Positions 28,644-37,894 of a DNA stretch of 64,000 bases are shown in pieces. The stretch comes from VRUE01 sp963702575 (GTDB lineage Bacteria; Actinomycetota; Thermoleophilia; Solirubrobacterales; 70-9). Under the pieces are notes generated by a model. The model was not told the DNA's origin, searched no databases, and saw only the letters and a list, made by a program, of their open reading frames with translations. The translations under genes and the position numbers were made by a program. The DNA lies in NCBI GenBank assembly GCA_963702575.1, contig CAVPCU010000002.1, positions 744,001 to 808,000 on the forward strand. The letters are read 5' to 3'. How positions within the stretch are numbered: the first letter of the stretch is position 1; the number at the start of each line of letters is the position of its first letter.

Positions 28644-28771
28644 TCCCGCTCGCAGCCGAGGCCTGGGCCGCCGTCTTCGGCGGCCTGATCCCGATCGTCG
28701 GCCTGGTCGCGATCGGGTGGCTGATCGTCCGCGCGGTGCGTGACACCGACGAGGAGGACGGCGGCCCCTGA
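28640..28771 (+). CDS. Single-span membrane microprotein
   Basis: A 43-residue open frame from GTG 28640 overlapping the P450 stop (GTGA). It begins MIPLAAEAWAAVFGG, contains one hydrophobic span (LIPIVGLVAIGWLIVRAV) and ends in the acidic DTDEEDGGP. The coupling to P450 and clean membrane topology favour a real gene, but it is short and I recognise no family. Confidence 0.45.
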   Translation: MIPLAAEAWAAVFGGLIPIVGLVAIGWLIVRAVRDTDEEDGGP

Positions 28772-28775
28772 CGCC

Positions 28776-30923
28776 CTACTTGATGAAGAGCATCTCCTCG
28801 TACTTGGGCAGCGGCCAGAGGTCGTCGGCGACGACTTTCTCGAGCTTGTCGGCGGCCTCGCGGACTTCGTCCATCGCGGCGAGCTGTTTGTCGCGCGCGT
28901 GGATCGCCAGCTCCATCCCCTCCAGCTCGCCGGGGCTGGCGTTGGCCGACTCGAGCTCGCCCAGGGCTGCGACCAGCTCGTCGACCAGGCTGCGAACCTC
29001 GCCCTCGATCGCCGAGACGCCCGACTCGCCGATCAGCGCCAGGTAGCGCAGCGCCGCCGGCAGGAGCATCGTCTTCGCCATCGAGAAGGTCGTCTCGGCC
29101 TCGATGTTGGCGCGGATCGCGTACTGCTCGATCCAGACCTCGTAGCGCGACTCCAGCTCGCGCTTGGAGAGCACGTCGTAGTCCTCGAAGGCGGCGACCG
29201 TCGCCTCGCTCAGCACCTCGGGCAGCGCGTCGGGCGTCGTCCGCAGGTTCTTCAGCCCGCGCTGCTCGGCCTCCGCGTGCCACTCCTCGGAGTAGTTGTC
29301 GCCGCCGAAGCAGACCTGTTTGTTGGCGGCGTAGGAGTCCTTGACGATCTCGATCACGGCCTCCGGCATCTGAGCGCCGCTGGAGAGCTTCTCCTCCAGC
29401 TTGCCGGCCAGCTCGTCGATCGCCTCGGCGGCGATCGTGTTGAGCACCGTGTTGGGGAAGGCGAGCGACATGCTCGACCCCAGCGCCCGGAACTCGAATT
29501 TGTTGCCGGTGAAGGCGAAGGGCGAGGTGCGGTTGCGGTCGCCGCCGTGCATCGGCAGCTTGGGGAGCACCGTCGCGCCCAGCTCGAGGAACGAGGCGGG
29601 GGTGTTGGGGTCGCCCTCGCCGGTGGCGATCGCCTCGAAGACCTTCTCCAGCTCGCCGCCGAGGAAGATCGAGATGATCGCCGGCGGCGCCTCGTTGGCG
29701 CCGAGGCGGTGGTCCTGGCCGATGTTGGCGACCGAGGCGCGCAGCAGCCCCTGGTGCTTGTTGACCGCCTGGATCACCGCGGCGCAGAAGAAGAGGAAGT
29801 GGATGTTGTCGGCCGGGGTGTCGCCGGGGTCGAGCAGGTTGGCGCCGGAGTCGGTCCCCATCGACCAGTTGTTGTGCTTGCCCGAACCGTTGACGCCGGC
29901 GAACGGCTTCTCGTGCAGCAGGCAGACGAGCCCGTAGCGGCGGGCGACGGTCTCCAACGTCCGCATCAGCAGCTGCTGGTGGTCGGAGCCGACGTTGGAG
30001 TTCTCGAAGATCGGCGCGATCTCGTACTGCGCCGGCGCAACCTCGTTGTGGCGGGTCTTCACCGGGATGCCGAGCTTGCGCATCTCCAGTTCGGACTCGA
30101 GCATGCAGGCCAGCACCCGCTCGGGGATCGAGCCGAAGTAGTGGTCGTCGAGCTCGTGGCCCTTCGGCGGCTTGGCGCCGAACAGGGTGCGGCCGGTCGA
30201 GATCAGGTCGGGGCGCTCGAAGAAGTACTGCTCGTCGATCAGGAAGTACTCCTGCTCGGGGCCGACCGTGGTGAAGACACGCTTGCTGTCCTCGTCGCCG
30301 AGCAGGCGCAATGCCTTGATCGCCGAGCGCGAGAGCGCGTCCATCGAGCGCAGCAGCGGGATCTTCGCGTCGAGCGCCTCGCCGGTCCAGGAGGCGAACG
30401 CGGTCGGGATGCAGAGCAGGGCGCCGTTGGGGTTCTCGAGGATGAACGCGGGAGAGGTCGGGTCCCAGGCGGTGTAGCCGCGCGCCTCGAAGGTCGCGCG
30501 GACGCCGCCGGTGGGGAAGGAGGAGGCGTCGGGCTCGCCCTGGATCAGCTCCTTGCCGGAGAACCCGGCGAGCGCCTTGCCCTCGGCGCCGGGCTCGAAG
30601 AAGGAGTCGTGCTTCTCTGCCGTGGAGCCGGTCAGCGGCTGGAACATGTGGGTGTAGTGGGTGGCGCCGTTCTCCAGCGCCCACTCCTTCATCGCCTCGG
30701 CGACCGCGTCGGCCAGGCTCGGGTCGAGCGCCTCGCCGTCGTCGAGGGTCGACTGCAGCCGCTCGAAGACGTCGCCGGGCAGCCTTTCGCGCTGCGCCGA
30801 GAGGGAGAAGACGTTGATCCCGAAGGGGTCGTTCTCGGGCAGGGTCAGGTCGATTGCGCCCAGGGCCTCGCCGTTGGAGCTCCACTGCGCGGCGGTCACG
30901 TTCTGTTGGCGGATACGGGTCAT
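28776..30923 (-). CDS. glnN: Glutamine synthetase type III
   Basis: A 715-residue ATP-dependent ligase making glutamine from glutamate and ammonium. Length and the motifs TAEKHDSFFEP, FPTGGVRATFEARGYTAWD, KTRHNEVAPAQYEIAP and FAGVNGSGKHNNWSM identify the GSIII class rather than the roughly 470-residue GSI. Hexameric rings stack into dodecamers in this class. A perfect palindrome at 30991-31006 lies upstream. Its presence with Amt (35.4 kb) and P-II (44.5 kb) gives the window three nitrogen-assimilation components. Confidence 0.95.
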   Translation of the reverse strand: MTRIRQQNVTAAQWSSNGEALGAIDLTLPENDPFGINVFSLSAQRERLPGDVFERLQSTLDDGEALDPSLADAVAEAMKEWALENGATHYTHMFQPLTGSTAEKHDSFFEPGAEGKALAGFSGKELIQGEPDASSFPTGGVRATFEARGYTAWDPTSPAFILENPNGALLCIPTAFASWTGEALDAKIPLLRSMDALSRSAIKALRLLGDEDSKRVFTTVGPEQEYFLIDEQYFFERPDLISTGRTLFGAKPPKGHELDDHYFGSIPERVLACMLESELEMRKLGIPVKTRHNEVAPAQYEIAPIFENSNVGSDHQQLLMRTLETVARRYGLVCLLHEKPFAGVNGSGKHNNWSMGTDSGANLLDPGDTPADNIHFLFFCAAVIQAVNKHQGLLRASVANIGQDHRLGANEAPPAIISIFLGGELEKVFEAIATGEGDPNTPASFLELGATVLPKLPMHGGDRNRTSPFAFTGNKFEFRALGSSMSLAFPNTVLNTIAAEAIDELAGKLEEKLSSGAQMPEAVIEIVKDSYAANKQVCFGGDNYSEEWHAEAEQRGLKNLRTTPDALPEVLSEATVAAFEDYDVLSKRELESRYEVWIEQYAIRANIEAETTFSMAKTMLLPAALRYLALIGESGVSAIEGEVRSLVDELVAALGELESANASPGELEGMELAIHARDKQLAAMDEVREAADKLEKVVADDLWPLPKYEEMLFIK

Positions 30924-30990
30924 CGCTGTGTCAGTCCTCGCTTGGTTGGAAGAGCCAAAGGAGCCTAATGGGAGCGCGGCGCGGATGCCT

Positions 30991-31006
30991 TTGTACTGGG
31001 GTACAA
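30991..31006. promoter_or_regulatory. Palindrome upstream of glutamine synthetase III
   Basis: TTGTAC-TGGG-GTACAA is a perfect 6-base-arm inverted repeat about 68-83 bases upstream of the glnN start, in the 124-base gap before corA. Likely an operator; the regulator is not known. Confidence 0.45.
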
Positions 31007-31047
31007 GGATCGTCGCGCGGGCTTGTCCAGCCGTTGGCGCCCGGCGC

Positions 31048-32058
31048 TCAGCCGAGCGGGCGGCGGATCGTCGCGATCAGGCGCTCGACCGCGTCCTGGT
31101 CGGGCTGGACCGGGGTGCCGCGGCGCTTCACCGCCATCCAGGTGATCGCGGTTGCGACGACGGCGCCGCCGATCCCGAGGGCGAAGAAGGCGAGCGCCGT
31201 GTTTATCCGGCCGACCAGCCAGGCGAAGTTCATCCCGAAGAAGCCGGTCAGCACGGTCAGCGGCAGGAAGATCGTCGCCACCACCGTCAGCCAGTACATC
31301 GTCTCGTTGAGCCGCAGGTCCATCAGCTTGGCCATCGAGTCCGCGGCCGCGTCGATGCCGTCGATCACCCGGTTGAGCTGCTCGTAGATGCGCTCGAAGT
31401 AGCGCTCGCTGTCGGCTTCGAGCCCCTTCACCTGGCCGATCTCCTGGCTGATCCGCTCGAAGATGCCGCGCTGCGGCCCGATCTCGCGGCGCATCCGCGA
31501 GAGCCGCAGGTTGATCGCCCGCAGCGTCCCCATCCGCACCCGCGCGCTGGCCGATTCGCCGGCGAGGACCTGCAGCCCCTCCAGCGCCAGCTCGGTGTCG
31601 TTGAGGGCGTCGAAGGCGGTGCCGACCATCGTGTCGAGGACGGCGTAGACGACGTACTGCTCGCTGCGGCCGTCGGGGCTGTAGGCGGGCAGGACCTGCG
31701 GCAGCGCGAGCCGCTCGCGGTGCAGGGTCAAGAGGTAGTCGCCGTGGACGAGCACGTTGACCTCGATCGCCCCGAGCCGGGGCATGTCCTCGCCCGCTTC
31801 GCGCTCGGTCTCGACGTAGCAGTGGAAGGGGAAGACGACGTGCTCGCCGTCGGCGTGGAACTTGCGCGACGGCGGCCCGGTGTGGCCGAAGTCGAGCAGC
31901 GGCGCCAGCGCGTGAGGCGGGATCGAGAGCGTCTCGGCGAGCTCGTCCGCGGAGGTCTCCTCCAGCGAGAGATCGGCCCAGAAGAAGTGGCCGCCGGCGC
32001 GCAGCGTGGCGATCCGCTGCCTCTCGCTTCCGCCCAGCCCCTCGACGATCTCGCTCAT
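31048..32058 (-). CDS. corA: CorA-family divalent metal ion channel
   Basis: A 336-residue Mg2+/Co2+ channel subunit, functioning as a pentamer. A large cytoplasmic N-terminal domain with long helices (ESSE-like DSERYFERIYEQLNRVIDG) precedes two C-terminal spans: the pore helix MYWLTVVATIFLPLTVLTG with the signature FFGMNFAW, then ALAFFALGIGGAVVATAITW. The Gly-Met-Asn selectivity motif is intact. The C-terminal tail is basic. Confidence 0.93.
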   Translation of the reverse strand: MSEIVEGLGGSERQRIATLRAGGHFFWADLSLEETSADELAETLSIPPHALAPLLDFGHTGPPSRKFHADGEHVVFPFHCYVETEREAGEDMPRLGAIEVNVLVHGDYLLTLHRERLALPQVLPAYSPDGRSEQYVVYAVLDTMVGTAFDALNDTELALEGLQVLAGESASARVRMGTLRAINLRLSRMRREIGPQRGIFERISQEIGQVKGLEADSERYFERIYEQLNRVIDGIDAAADSMAKLMDLRLNETMYWLTVVATIFLPLTVLTGFFGMNFAWLVGRINTALAFFALGIGGAVVATAITWMAVKRRGTPVQPDQDAVERLIATIRRPLG

Positions 32059-32119
32059 CGGATCGGACTAGGCTACGGCCGGTCCAGGACGCGACCCATC
32101 TCGGAGGGCTGACCACAAC

Positions 32120-34120
32120 ATGTTCGTCTCTAAGGCCGCCGTCGTCGGCGGCGGCACCATGGGCGGCGAGATCGCGCAGGCGATCGCCGCCTCCGACATA
32201 CCCGTAGTCGTCAAGGACGTCGAGATGAAGTTCGTCGACGCTGCCCTGGAGAAGGCGCGCGCCGTCACCGAGGGCCAGCTCGCCCGCCTGGTCAAGAAGG
32301 AGAAGCTGACCCAGGAGCAGGCCGACGCCCGCCTGGCCGAGACGATGGAGCTGATCGTCGGCACGACGAGCTACGAGGGGTTCGGCGACGTCGACTTCGT
32401 GGTCGAGGCGGTGCCGGAGAAGATGGCGATCAAGCAGGCGGTCTTCCGCGAGCTCGACGCCGCCACGCCGGGGCACGCGATCCTCGCCTCCAACACCTCC
32501 TCGCTCTCGATCACCGAGATCGGAGAGGCGACGCTGCGGCCCGACAAGGTCGTCGGCTTCCACTTCTTCTACCCGGCCTCGGTGATGCCGCTGGTCGAGG
32601 TGATCGCCGGCGAGGACACCTCGCAGGAGACCGCCACCGCCGCCTACAACTTCGCCCAGGCGATCCGCAAGCAGCCGATCGTCTGCGGCGAGGTGCCCGG
32701 CTTCGTCGTCAACCGGGTGCTGATGGCGACGATCGGCGAGATCTGGCGCGCCCAGGAGGAGCAGGGGCTCTCGCTGAAGGCGATCGACGAGGCGATCGCC
32801 GCCGCCAAGGTCGCCCCGATGGGGCCGTTCTTCCTCACCGACCTGCTCGGCCTCGACACCGTCCTGCACGTCGCCGAGCACCTCGCCGACTCCTACGGCG
32901 AGACCTTCTACGTCCACAAGGGGCTGCAGGGCCTGGTCGCCGAGGGCAAGCTCGGCGCCAAGAGCGGCGGCGAGGGGTTCTTCAAGGAGGGCGAGCAGAC
33001 GATCCCCGGCGAGGCCGAGCCCGACGCCTCCGAGCTGGTCGCGATGTTCACCGGCCGGGCGCTGATCGAGGCCTGCCAGCTGGTCGAGGAGGGCGTCTGC
33101 TCGGTCCGCGACATCGACCTGGGGATGATGGCCGGCGCCGGCCTCGACCCGCGCCGAGGCCTCTTCCCGCCCTTCTGGAAAGCCGACCTGGAGGGGCTCG
33201 ACACGGCGCTGGAGTCGCTCGAGGGCCTCGAGGAGCGCCACGGCGAGCGCTTCGCCGCGCCGGCGCTGCTGAGGCGGCTGGTCGCCCAAGGGCGGCTCGG
33301 CCTGAAGTCCGGCCAGGGCTTCTACCCCTATCCCCAGCCCGACGAGGGCGACCAGCCCGACACGGTGAAGCTGGAGACGCGCGGCGGCGTCGCGATCGCC
33401 TGGCTCGCCAACGCGCCGATGAACGCGATCTCGCCCGATGTGATTCGCGACCTCGGCGCGGTCTGGGAGAAGGTCAAGGCGGACGACGAGGTGGGGGCGA
33501 TGGTCGTCGCCTCCTCGATCCCGGTCGTCTTCTCGGCCGGCGCCGACATCAAGGCCTTCACCCAGATGGACGAGGGGGCGGGGGAGGAGCTGCTCCACGC
33601 CGGCCACGCATTGCTGCGCGAGCTGGGTAGCGACAGCGTCGCCACCGTCGCCGCGGTCAACTCGATCGCCTTCGGCGGCGGCTGCGAGCTGGCGATGGCC
33701 TGCGACGTGCGGATCGCCGCCGAGGCCGCGGTCTTCGGCCAGCCCGAGATCAAACTGGGGATCGTCCCCGGGTTCGGCGGCACCCAGCGCCTGCCGCGCC
33801 TCGTCGGCCCGAGCAAAGCGCTGGAGATGAACCTGCTCGGCGACGCGATCCTCGCCTCCGAGGCGCTCGAGTTCGGCCTCGCCAACCGCGTCGTTCCCGA
33901 CCACGAGCTGTTCGAGACGGCGCTGATGTGGGCGCGCAAGCTCGCCGCCCAGGCGCCGGTCGCCCGCGGTCAGATCAAGCAGGCCTCTAACAAGGGCGAC
34001 CTCGACGAGGGCATCGAGGCCGAGAAGCGAGCCTTCGCCGCCGCCTTCGCCAGCGAGGACGCCAAGGAGGGCATCGCCGCCTTCCTCGGCAAGCGCACCC
34101 CGAAGTGGAGCGGGAAGTAG
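32120..34120 (+). CDS. 3-hydroxyacyl-CoA dehydrogenase / enoyl-CoA hydratase fusion
   Basis: A 666-residue bifunctional beta-oxidation enzyme. Residues 1-300 are the NAD-binding dehydrogenase (VVGGGTMGGEIAQAIAAS, HFFYPASVMPLVEVI) with its C-terminal domains to about 405. Residues 415-666 are an enoyl-CoA hydratase/isomerase (FSAGADIKAF oxyanion loop, GGGCELAMACDVRIA and GQPEIKLGIVPGFGG with catalytic glutamates). The order is reversed relative to E. coli FadB. It would hydrate enoyl-CoA and oxidise the product, following acyl-CoA dehydrogenase. Its end overlaps the sirtuin gene by 16 bases. Confidence 0.93.
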   Translation: MFVSKAAVVGGGTMGGEIAQAIAASDIPVVVKDVEMKFVDAALEKARAVTEGQLARLVKKEKLTQEQADARLAETMELIVGTTSYEGFGDVDFVVEAVPEKMAIKQAVFRELDAATPGHAILASNTSSLSITEIGEATLRPDKVVGFHFFYPASVMPLVEVIAGEDTSQETATAAYNFAQAIRKQPIVCGEVPGFVVNRVLMATIGEIWRAQEEQGLSLKAIDEAIAAAKVAPMGPFFLTDLLGLDTVLHVAEHLADSYGETFYVHKGLQGLVAEGKLGAKSGGEGFFKEGEQTIPGEAEPDASELVAMFTGRALIEACQLVEEGVCSVRDIDLGMMAGAGLDPRRGLFPPFWKADLEGLDTALESLEGLEERHGERFAAPALLRRLVAQGRLGLKSGQGFYPYPQPDEGDQPDTVKLETRGGVAIAWLANAPMNAISPDVIRDLGAVWEKVKADDEVGAMVVASSIPVVFSAGADIKAFTQMDEGAGEELLHAGHALLRELGSDSVATVAAVNSIAFGGGCELAMACDVRIAAEAAVFGQPEIKLGIVPGFGGTQRLPRLVGPSKALEMNLLGDAILASEALEFGLANRVVPDHELFETALMWARKLAAQAPVARGQIKQASNKGDLDEGIEAEKRAFAAAFASEDAKEGIAAFLGKRTPKWSGK

Positions 34121-34872
34121 CCACAGCCGCGGCCACCGCGTCCCGACTCGCCGAGCTGATCGGCGAGTCGGGGTGCACGGTGGCGCTGACGGGGGCGGGG
34201 GTGTCGGTGCCTTCGGGGATTCCCGACTTCCGCACGCCCGAGACCGGGCTTTGGGCGAACGTCGATCCGATGGAGGTGGCGCACATCGACGTCTTCGAGC
34301 GCGACCCGGCGCGCTTCTGGTCCTACTACCGGCCACGCTTCAACGAGCTCGGCGGCAAAAGGCCGAACGGCGCCCACGAGGCTCTCGCCGAGCTCGAGCG
34401 CCGTGGCCTGCTCGAAGGCGTGATCACGCAGAACATCGACCGCCTCCACCGCGCCGCCGGCTCTCGCAACGTGGTCGAGGTCCACGGCTCGATCGTGACC
34501 TCGACCTGCGCCGGCTGTGGCGAGGAGTACCCGGTCGAGCGGGTCGAGGCGCTCTTCGACGCTGCGGGGGTCCCCGTCTGCGCGTCCTGCGGCGGCGCGG
34601 TCAAGCCCGACGTCGTCCTCTTCGGCGAGCTGTTGCCCGAGGCGGCGATGGCCTCCGCGCAGGAGCTGGCCGAGCGCGCCGATTTGATGCTCTGCGTCGG
34701 CAGCTCGCTGGTCGTCCACCCGGTCGCGGCGCTGCCCGGGCTGACCCTGGACGGCGGCGGGCGGCTGGCGATCGTCACCAAGGGCCCGACGCCCTACGAC
34801 GGCGAGGCCGAGCTGAAGCTCGAGGGCGAGGTCGACGAGGAGCTGGCGGCGCTGCTCGCCGCGCTCGACTAG
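34105..34872 (+). CDS. cobB: Sirtuin, NAD-dependent protein deacylase
   Basis: A 255-residue Sir2-family deacylase removing acetyl or longer acyl groups from lysines with NAD+. TGAGVSVPSGIPDFRTP is the NAD-binding motif, QNIDRLHRAAGSRNVVEVHG contains the catalytic histidine, and zinc is bound by CAGCG and CASCG. PDVVLFGELLPE is also standard. The Ala-Tyr-Arg desuccinylase signature of SIRT5-type enzymes is not evident. GTG 34105 overlaps the beta-oxidation gene, implying coupled translation. Confidence 0.93.
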   Translation: MEREVATAAATASRLAELIGESGCTVALTGAGVSVPSGIPDFRTPETGLWANVDPMEVAHIDVFERDPARFWSYYRPRFNELGGKRPNGAHEALAELERRGLLEGVITQNIDRLHRAAGSRNVVEVHGSIVTSTCAGCGEEYPVERVEALFDAAGVPVCASCGGAVKPDVVLFGELLPEAAMASAQELAERADLMLCVGSSLVVHPVAALPGLTLDGGGRLAIVTKGPTPYDGEAELKLEGEVDEELAALLAALD

Positions 34873-35213
34873 GGCTGGCCGGCGGCCGCCGCTCGAGGCG
34901 GTGGGATGCCAGCCGCACGACAGGCGTCGAGGATCGTTTCCGGCCTTGCGCCCTCGAAGTGCGTCGCGCGGGCGCAGATCGCCTCCGCTTTCGCCCCGCA
35001 GCCGTTGACCGGTTCGCCGCCGACGCGGCCGGCGACGACGGTTTCGATGCAGCCGGGGGCCGGGCCGGGCCGGGAATCGCCGGCCGTTGCCAGCAGCAGC
35101 GCGGCGAGCGCGAGCGCGACCGCCACGATCGCCACGACCACGACCCGGCGCTCGCGCCCGCTGAGCTTGCGCAGGGGCGTGTTCTGGGTCTGCCAGTGGC
35201 CTTCGAGCGGCAT
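34869..35213 (-). CDS. Single-pass membrane protein, hypothetical
   Basis: A 114-residue protein from ATG 35213 (MPLEGHWQTQNTPLRKLSGR); the frame is open further upstream but without good initiation. A basic segment, one span (VVVVAIVAVALALAALLLA) and an outer domain of about 65 residues with three cysteines (PGCIETVV, VNGCGAKA, LDACRAAG and a fourth in AICARATHF). The outer part could form disulfides. Family unknown. Its stop overlaps the sirtuin stop in convergent orientation. Confidence 0.68.
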   Translation of the reverse strand: MPLEGHWQTQNTPLRKLSGRERRVVVVAIVAVALALAALLLATAGDSRPGPAPGCIETVVAGRVGGEPVNGCGAKAEAICARATHFEGARPETILDACRAAGIPPPRAAAAGQP

Positions 35214-35429
35214 CGCGGCTGAGGTTAGCCGACGCTGGCGCGGCGATCCCGACATTTGGGAGAACTCGCCCCGGCGATCTTTAGACGCCTGTACGTAGTG
35301 GTCGCCCGGAGATCGCGGCAGGGTGCCATGCAACCGCTGCCGGGCTTGTGAGTGTCAATCGGAGAGCGATCTGGATTGGCGCTCGACGGGTCCGGCGGTC
35401 CCGATCACAAGAAAGGAAACACCGGATCA

Positions 35430-36790
35430 ATGGACTTGTTGGCGACGTTGGATACGGGCAATAACGCCTGGCAGCTCACCGCCGCGACGCTGGTCGGCCT
35501 GATGAGCGTCCCGGGGCTGGTCGTGCTGTACGGGGGCGTGATGCAGAAACGCTGGTCGGTGAACTCGATGATGATGTCCTTCGTCGCCTTCGCGATCGTG
35601 GTCATCCTCTGGTGCCTGTTCGCGTTCAAAATGGGCTTCGGCAAGCCGATGCACATCTTCGGCGCCGACAGCGGCTTCTTCGGCAACATGTGGGGCCAGC
35701 CCGGCTCGGTCTTGAGCGCCGCGGCCCTGCTCGGCGAAGCGCACATCCCCGAGTTCAGCGAACTCGAATTCAGCTTCCCGACCTCGACCCTGGCCTACTT
35801 CCAGATCGTCTTCGCCGCGATCACGCCGATCCTGATGCTCGGCTCGGTCCTCGGGCGGATCAACTTCAAAGCCTGGATCCCGTTCGTCGCGTTGTGGACG
35901 GTCTTCGTCTACACGATCAACGCATTCCTGATCTGGGGCGGCGGCTTCTTCGCCCAGAAGGGCGCCGTCGACTTCTCCGGCGGCTACGTCATCCATCTCG
36001 CCGCCGGGGTCTCCGGCTTCGTCGCCGCGGCGGTGATCGGGCCGCGGCTGCAGCGCGACCGCGAGGTCGACGCGCCCAACAACCTGGCGATGGTCGCGGT
36101 CGGGGCCGGCCTGCTGTGGATGGGCTGGAACGGGTTCAACGGCGGCGACTGGTACGAAGTCAGCAACATCGCCTCGGCCGCCGTGCTCAACACCAACCTC
36201 TGCACCGCCGTCGCCTTCCTCGTCTGGGTCGGCTGGGACTACCTGACCGGGCCGCAAGCCGAGCCTGATCGGCAGCGTCAACGGGATGATCGTCGGCCTC
36301 GTCGGCATTACGCCCGCCGCCGGCTTCGTCAACGGCTGGGGCGCGATCGTGATCGGTGTCGTCGCCTCGACCATCGTCTACTTCGCGCTCAACTACCTGA
36401 GCCGGGTGCGGCCGTTCCGCAACGTGGACGACACCCTCGGCGTCGTCTACACGCACGGCTTCGCCGGACTCGTCGGCGGCCTGATGGTCGGCATCTTCGC
36501 CAACAGCGCGATGGCCGAAACCGTCCTCTCCGGGGCGATCTCCGGGGGCGGTTTGACACCTGCTCAAGTGGCAGGCGATCACGGCGCTGTGGGTGATCGT
36601 CTTCTCGGGCATCGCCACGTACATCCTGCTCAAGCTGGTCGGGCTGTTCGTGCCGCTGCGGATGACCGAGGAGGAAATGGAGGAGGGCGACATCGCCGTC
36701 CACGGGCACGAGGTGTACCCGTCCGACGTGCCGTCGCTGGGCTACCCGGACGGCATCGGCTCGGCCGCCCCGAGTAGCGCCTCCGCCTAG
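35430..36790 (+). CDS. amt: Ammonium transporter Amt, two single-base frameshifts
   Basis: Ammonium channel of the Amt/MEP/Rh family, about 450 residues when repaired. ATG 35430 has GAAAGGAAAC upstream. The first frame runs to about 36255 (STPGLVVLYGGV-like SVPGLVVLYGGVMQKRW, WNGFNGGDWYE), the second from about 36255 to 36550 (GTPAAGFVN-like GITPAAGFVNGWGA, VYTHGFAGLVGGLMVG) and the third to 36790 (HLLKWQAITALWVIVFSG). Each junction is explained by one extra base. All Amt landmarks appear once in order, so sequence error is likelier than decay. Confidence 0.85.
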
Positions 36791-36831
36791 CGCGGCCCGG
36801 GCCCCCTCCCTGGCCCGGATCGTCGTGACCA

Positions 36832-36875
36832 AGAGGAGCCGCCCCCGCACTCTCCCGGGGGCGGTTCCTCTCTTT
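36832..36875. terminator. Bidirectional terminator between amt and lysR
   Basis: A 15-base arm (36832-36846) pairs with 36857-36871 apart from one G-T wobble, with a 10-base loop and a CTTT run after it. The GAGG/CCTC outer and GCCGCCCCC core make it very stable. It lies between the convergent amt and lysR stops and can serve both. Confidence 0.8.
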
Positions 36876-37795
36876 CAGGCCGCGGCCGGCTCGGCGTGGG
36901 TGCGGGCGACGTCGCGGAGGACGTCGAGCATCGTCGCCACCGCGGGGGTGACGGCGGCGCCGCGCCGGGTCGCGGCGAAGACCTTGCGCACCGGGCTGGC
37001 GGGGTGCAGGCTGCGCACGGCCACGTCGCCGCGGACCGTGGCGAGCGCGAGCTGGGGGATCAGGGCGACGCCGACGCCGGCCGCGACCAGGCCCTGGACC
37101 GTCTGGTAGTCGTCGCTCTCGAAGGAGACGCGCGGCTCGAAGCCGGCCGCGTGGCAGAAGCGCAGCACGTGCCGGGCGCAGAGGCTCGTGGCCGAGGTCT
37201 GGATCCAGGCCTCGCCGTCGAGGTCGGCGAGGCGCAGCCGCTTGCGCTCGGCCAGCCGATCGTCGCTCGGCAGGACGAGGTGCAGCGGGTCCTCGAGCAG
37301 CTCGAAGCGCCGCATGCCCGAGGCGAGGCGCTCGCCGACCCCCTCGAATTCGAACAGCAGCGCGAGGTCGAACTCGCCGCTGCGCAGGCGCGGCGCGATC
37401 TCCTCGGGTTCCCCCTCGGCGAGGCTCACCTCCACGCCCGGGTGCGACGCCTTCAGGCGGGCGATCGCGAGCGGCATCAGCGTCGCCCCGGCGGTCGGGA
37501 AGGAGGCCACGCGCAGGCGACCGCCGTGACCGCCGACGATCGCCGCCACCTCCTCCTCGGCGGCCTCGATCCGGGCGAGGATCCCCTCGGTGTGGCCGAC
37601 CAGCGCCGCGCCGGCCGCCGTCGGGCGCACGCCGCGCCGGTCGCGCTCGATCAGCGCCGTCCCGACCTCGGCCTCGAGCGTGGCGATCGACTGCGAGACC
37701 GCCGACTGCGAGTAGGAGAGCGCGTCGGCGGCGGCGGAGAAGGAGCCCTGCGCGACGACCTCGCGCAGGACGCTGAGCCGGCCGACGTTCAACAT
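36875..37795 (-). CDS. LysR-family transcriptional regulator
   Basis: A 306-residue regulator. The N-terminal winged helix (MLNVGRLSVLREVVAQGSFS, ADALSYSQSAVSQSIATLEA) is followed by a linker helix and two Rossmann-like effector subdomains (GRLRVASFPTAGATLMPLAI, EVSLAEGEPEEIAPRL). The effector is unknown. It is divergent from the universal stress protein gene, and a LysR-type palindrome overlaps its start codon, suggesting self-repression and control of the neighbour. Confidence 0.93.
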   Translation of the reverse strand: MLNVGRLSVLREVVAQGSFSAAADALSYSQSAVSQSIATLEAEVGTALIERDRRGVRPTAAGAALVGHTEGILARIEAAEEEVAAIVGGHGGRLRVASFPTAGATLMPLAIARLKASHPGVEVSLAEGEPEEIAPRLRSGEFDLALLFEFEGVGERLASGMRRFELLEDPLHLVLPSDDRLAERKRLRLADLDGEAWIQTSATSLCARHVLRFCHAAGFEPRVSFESDDYQTVQGLVAAGVGVALIPQLALATVRGDVAVRSLHPASPVRKVFAATRRGAAVTPAVATMLDVLRDVARTHAEPAAA

Positions 37796-37808
37796 AAGTA
37801 CAGCTTAT
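37794..37808. promoter_or_regulatory. LysR-type binding site between lysR and usp
   Basis: ATAAG-TACAG-CTTAT is a perfect 5-base-arm inverted repeat containing the T-N11-A core of LysR sites. It overlaps the lysR start codon and lies about 87 bases before the divergent stress gene. A second T-N11-A-like sequence (TATCGAAACTATAG) follows at once. Confidence 0.5.
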
Positions 37809-37894
37809 CGAAACTATAGGAAACGTCAGTTGCACTAATGCCGAGGGGGTGCCACCCTGACCCCGAGCTTTCACCACCGAAAAGGAGACTCCCA

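Noticed and set aside
30965..34336. A 1123-codon minus-strand open frame across CorA, the beta-oxidation fusion and the sirtuin
   Set aside because: Antisense shadow of GC-rich genes: Arg/Asp/Gly-rich, no domain motifs, while the genes on the other frames have complete signatures.
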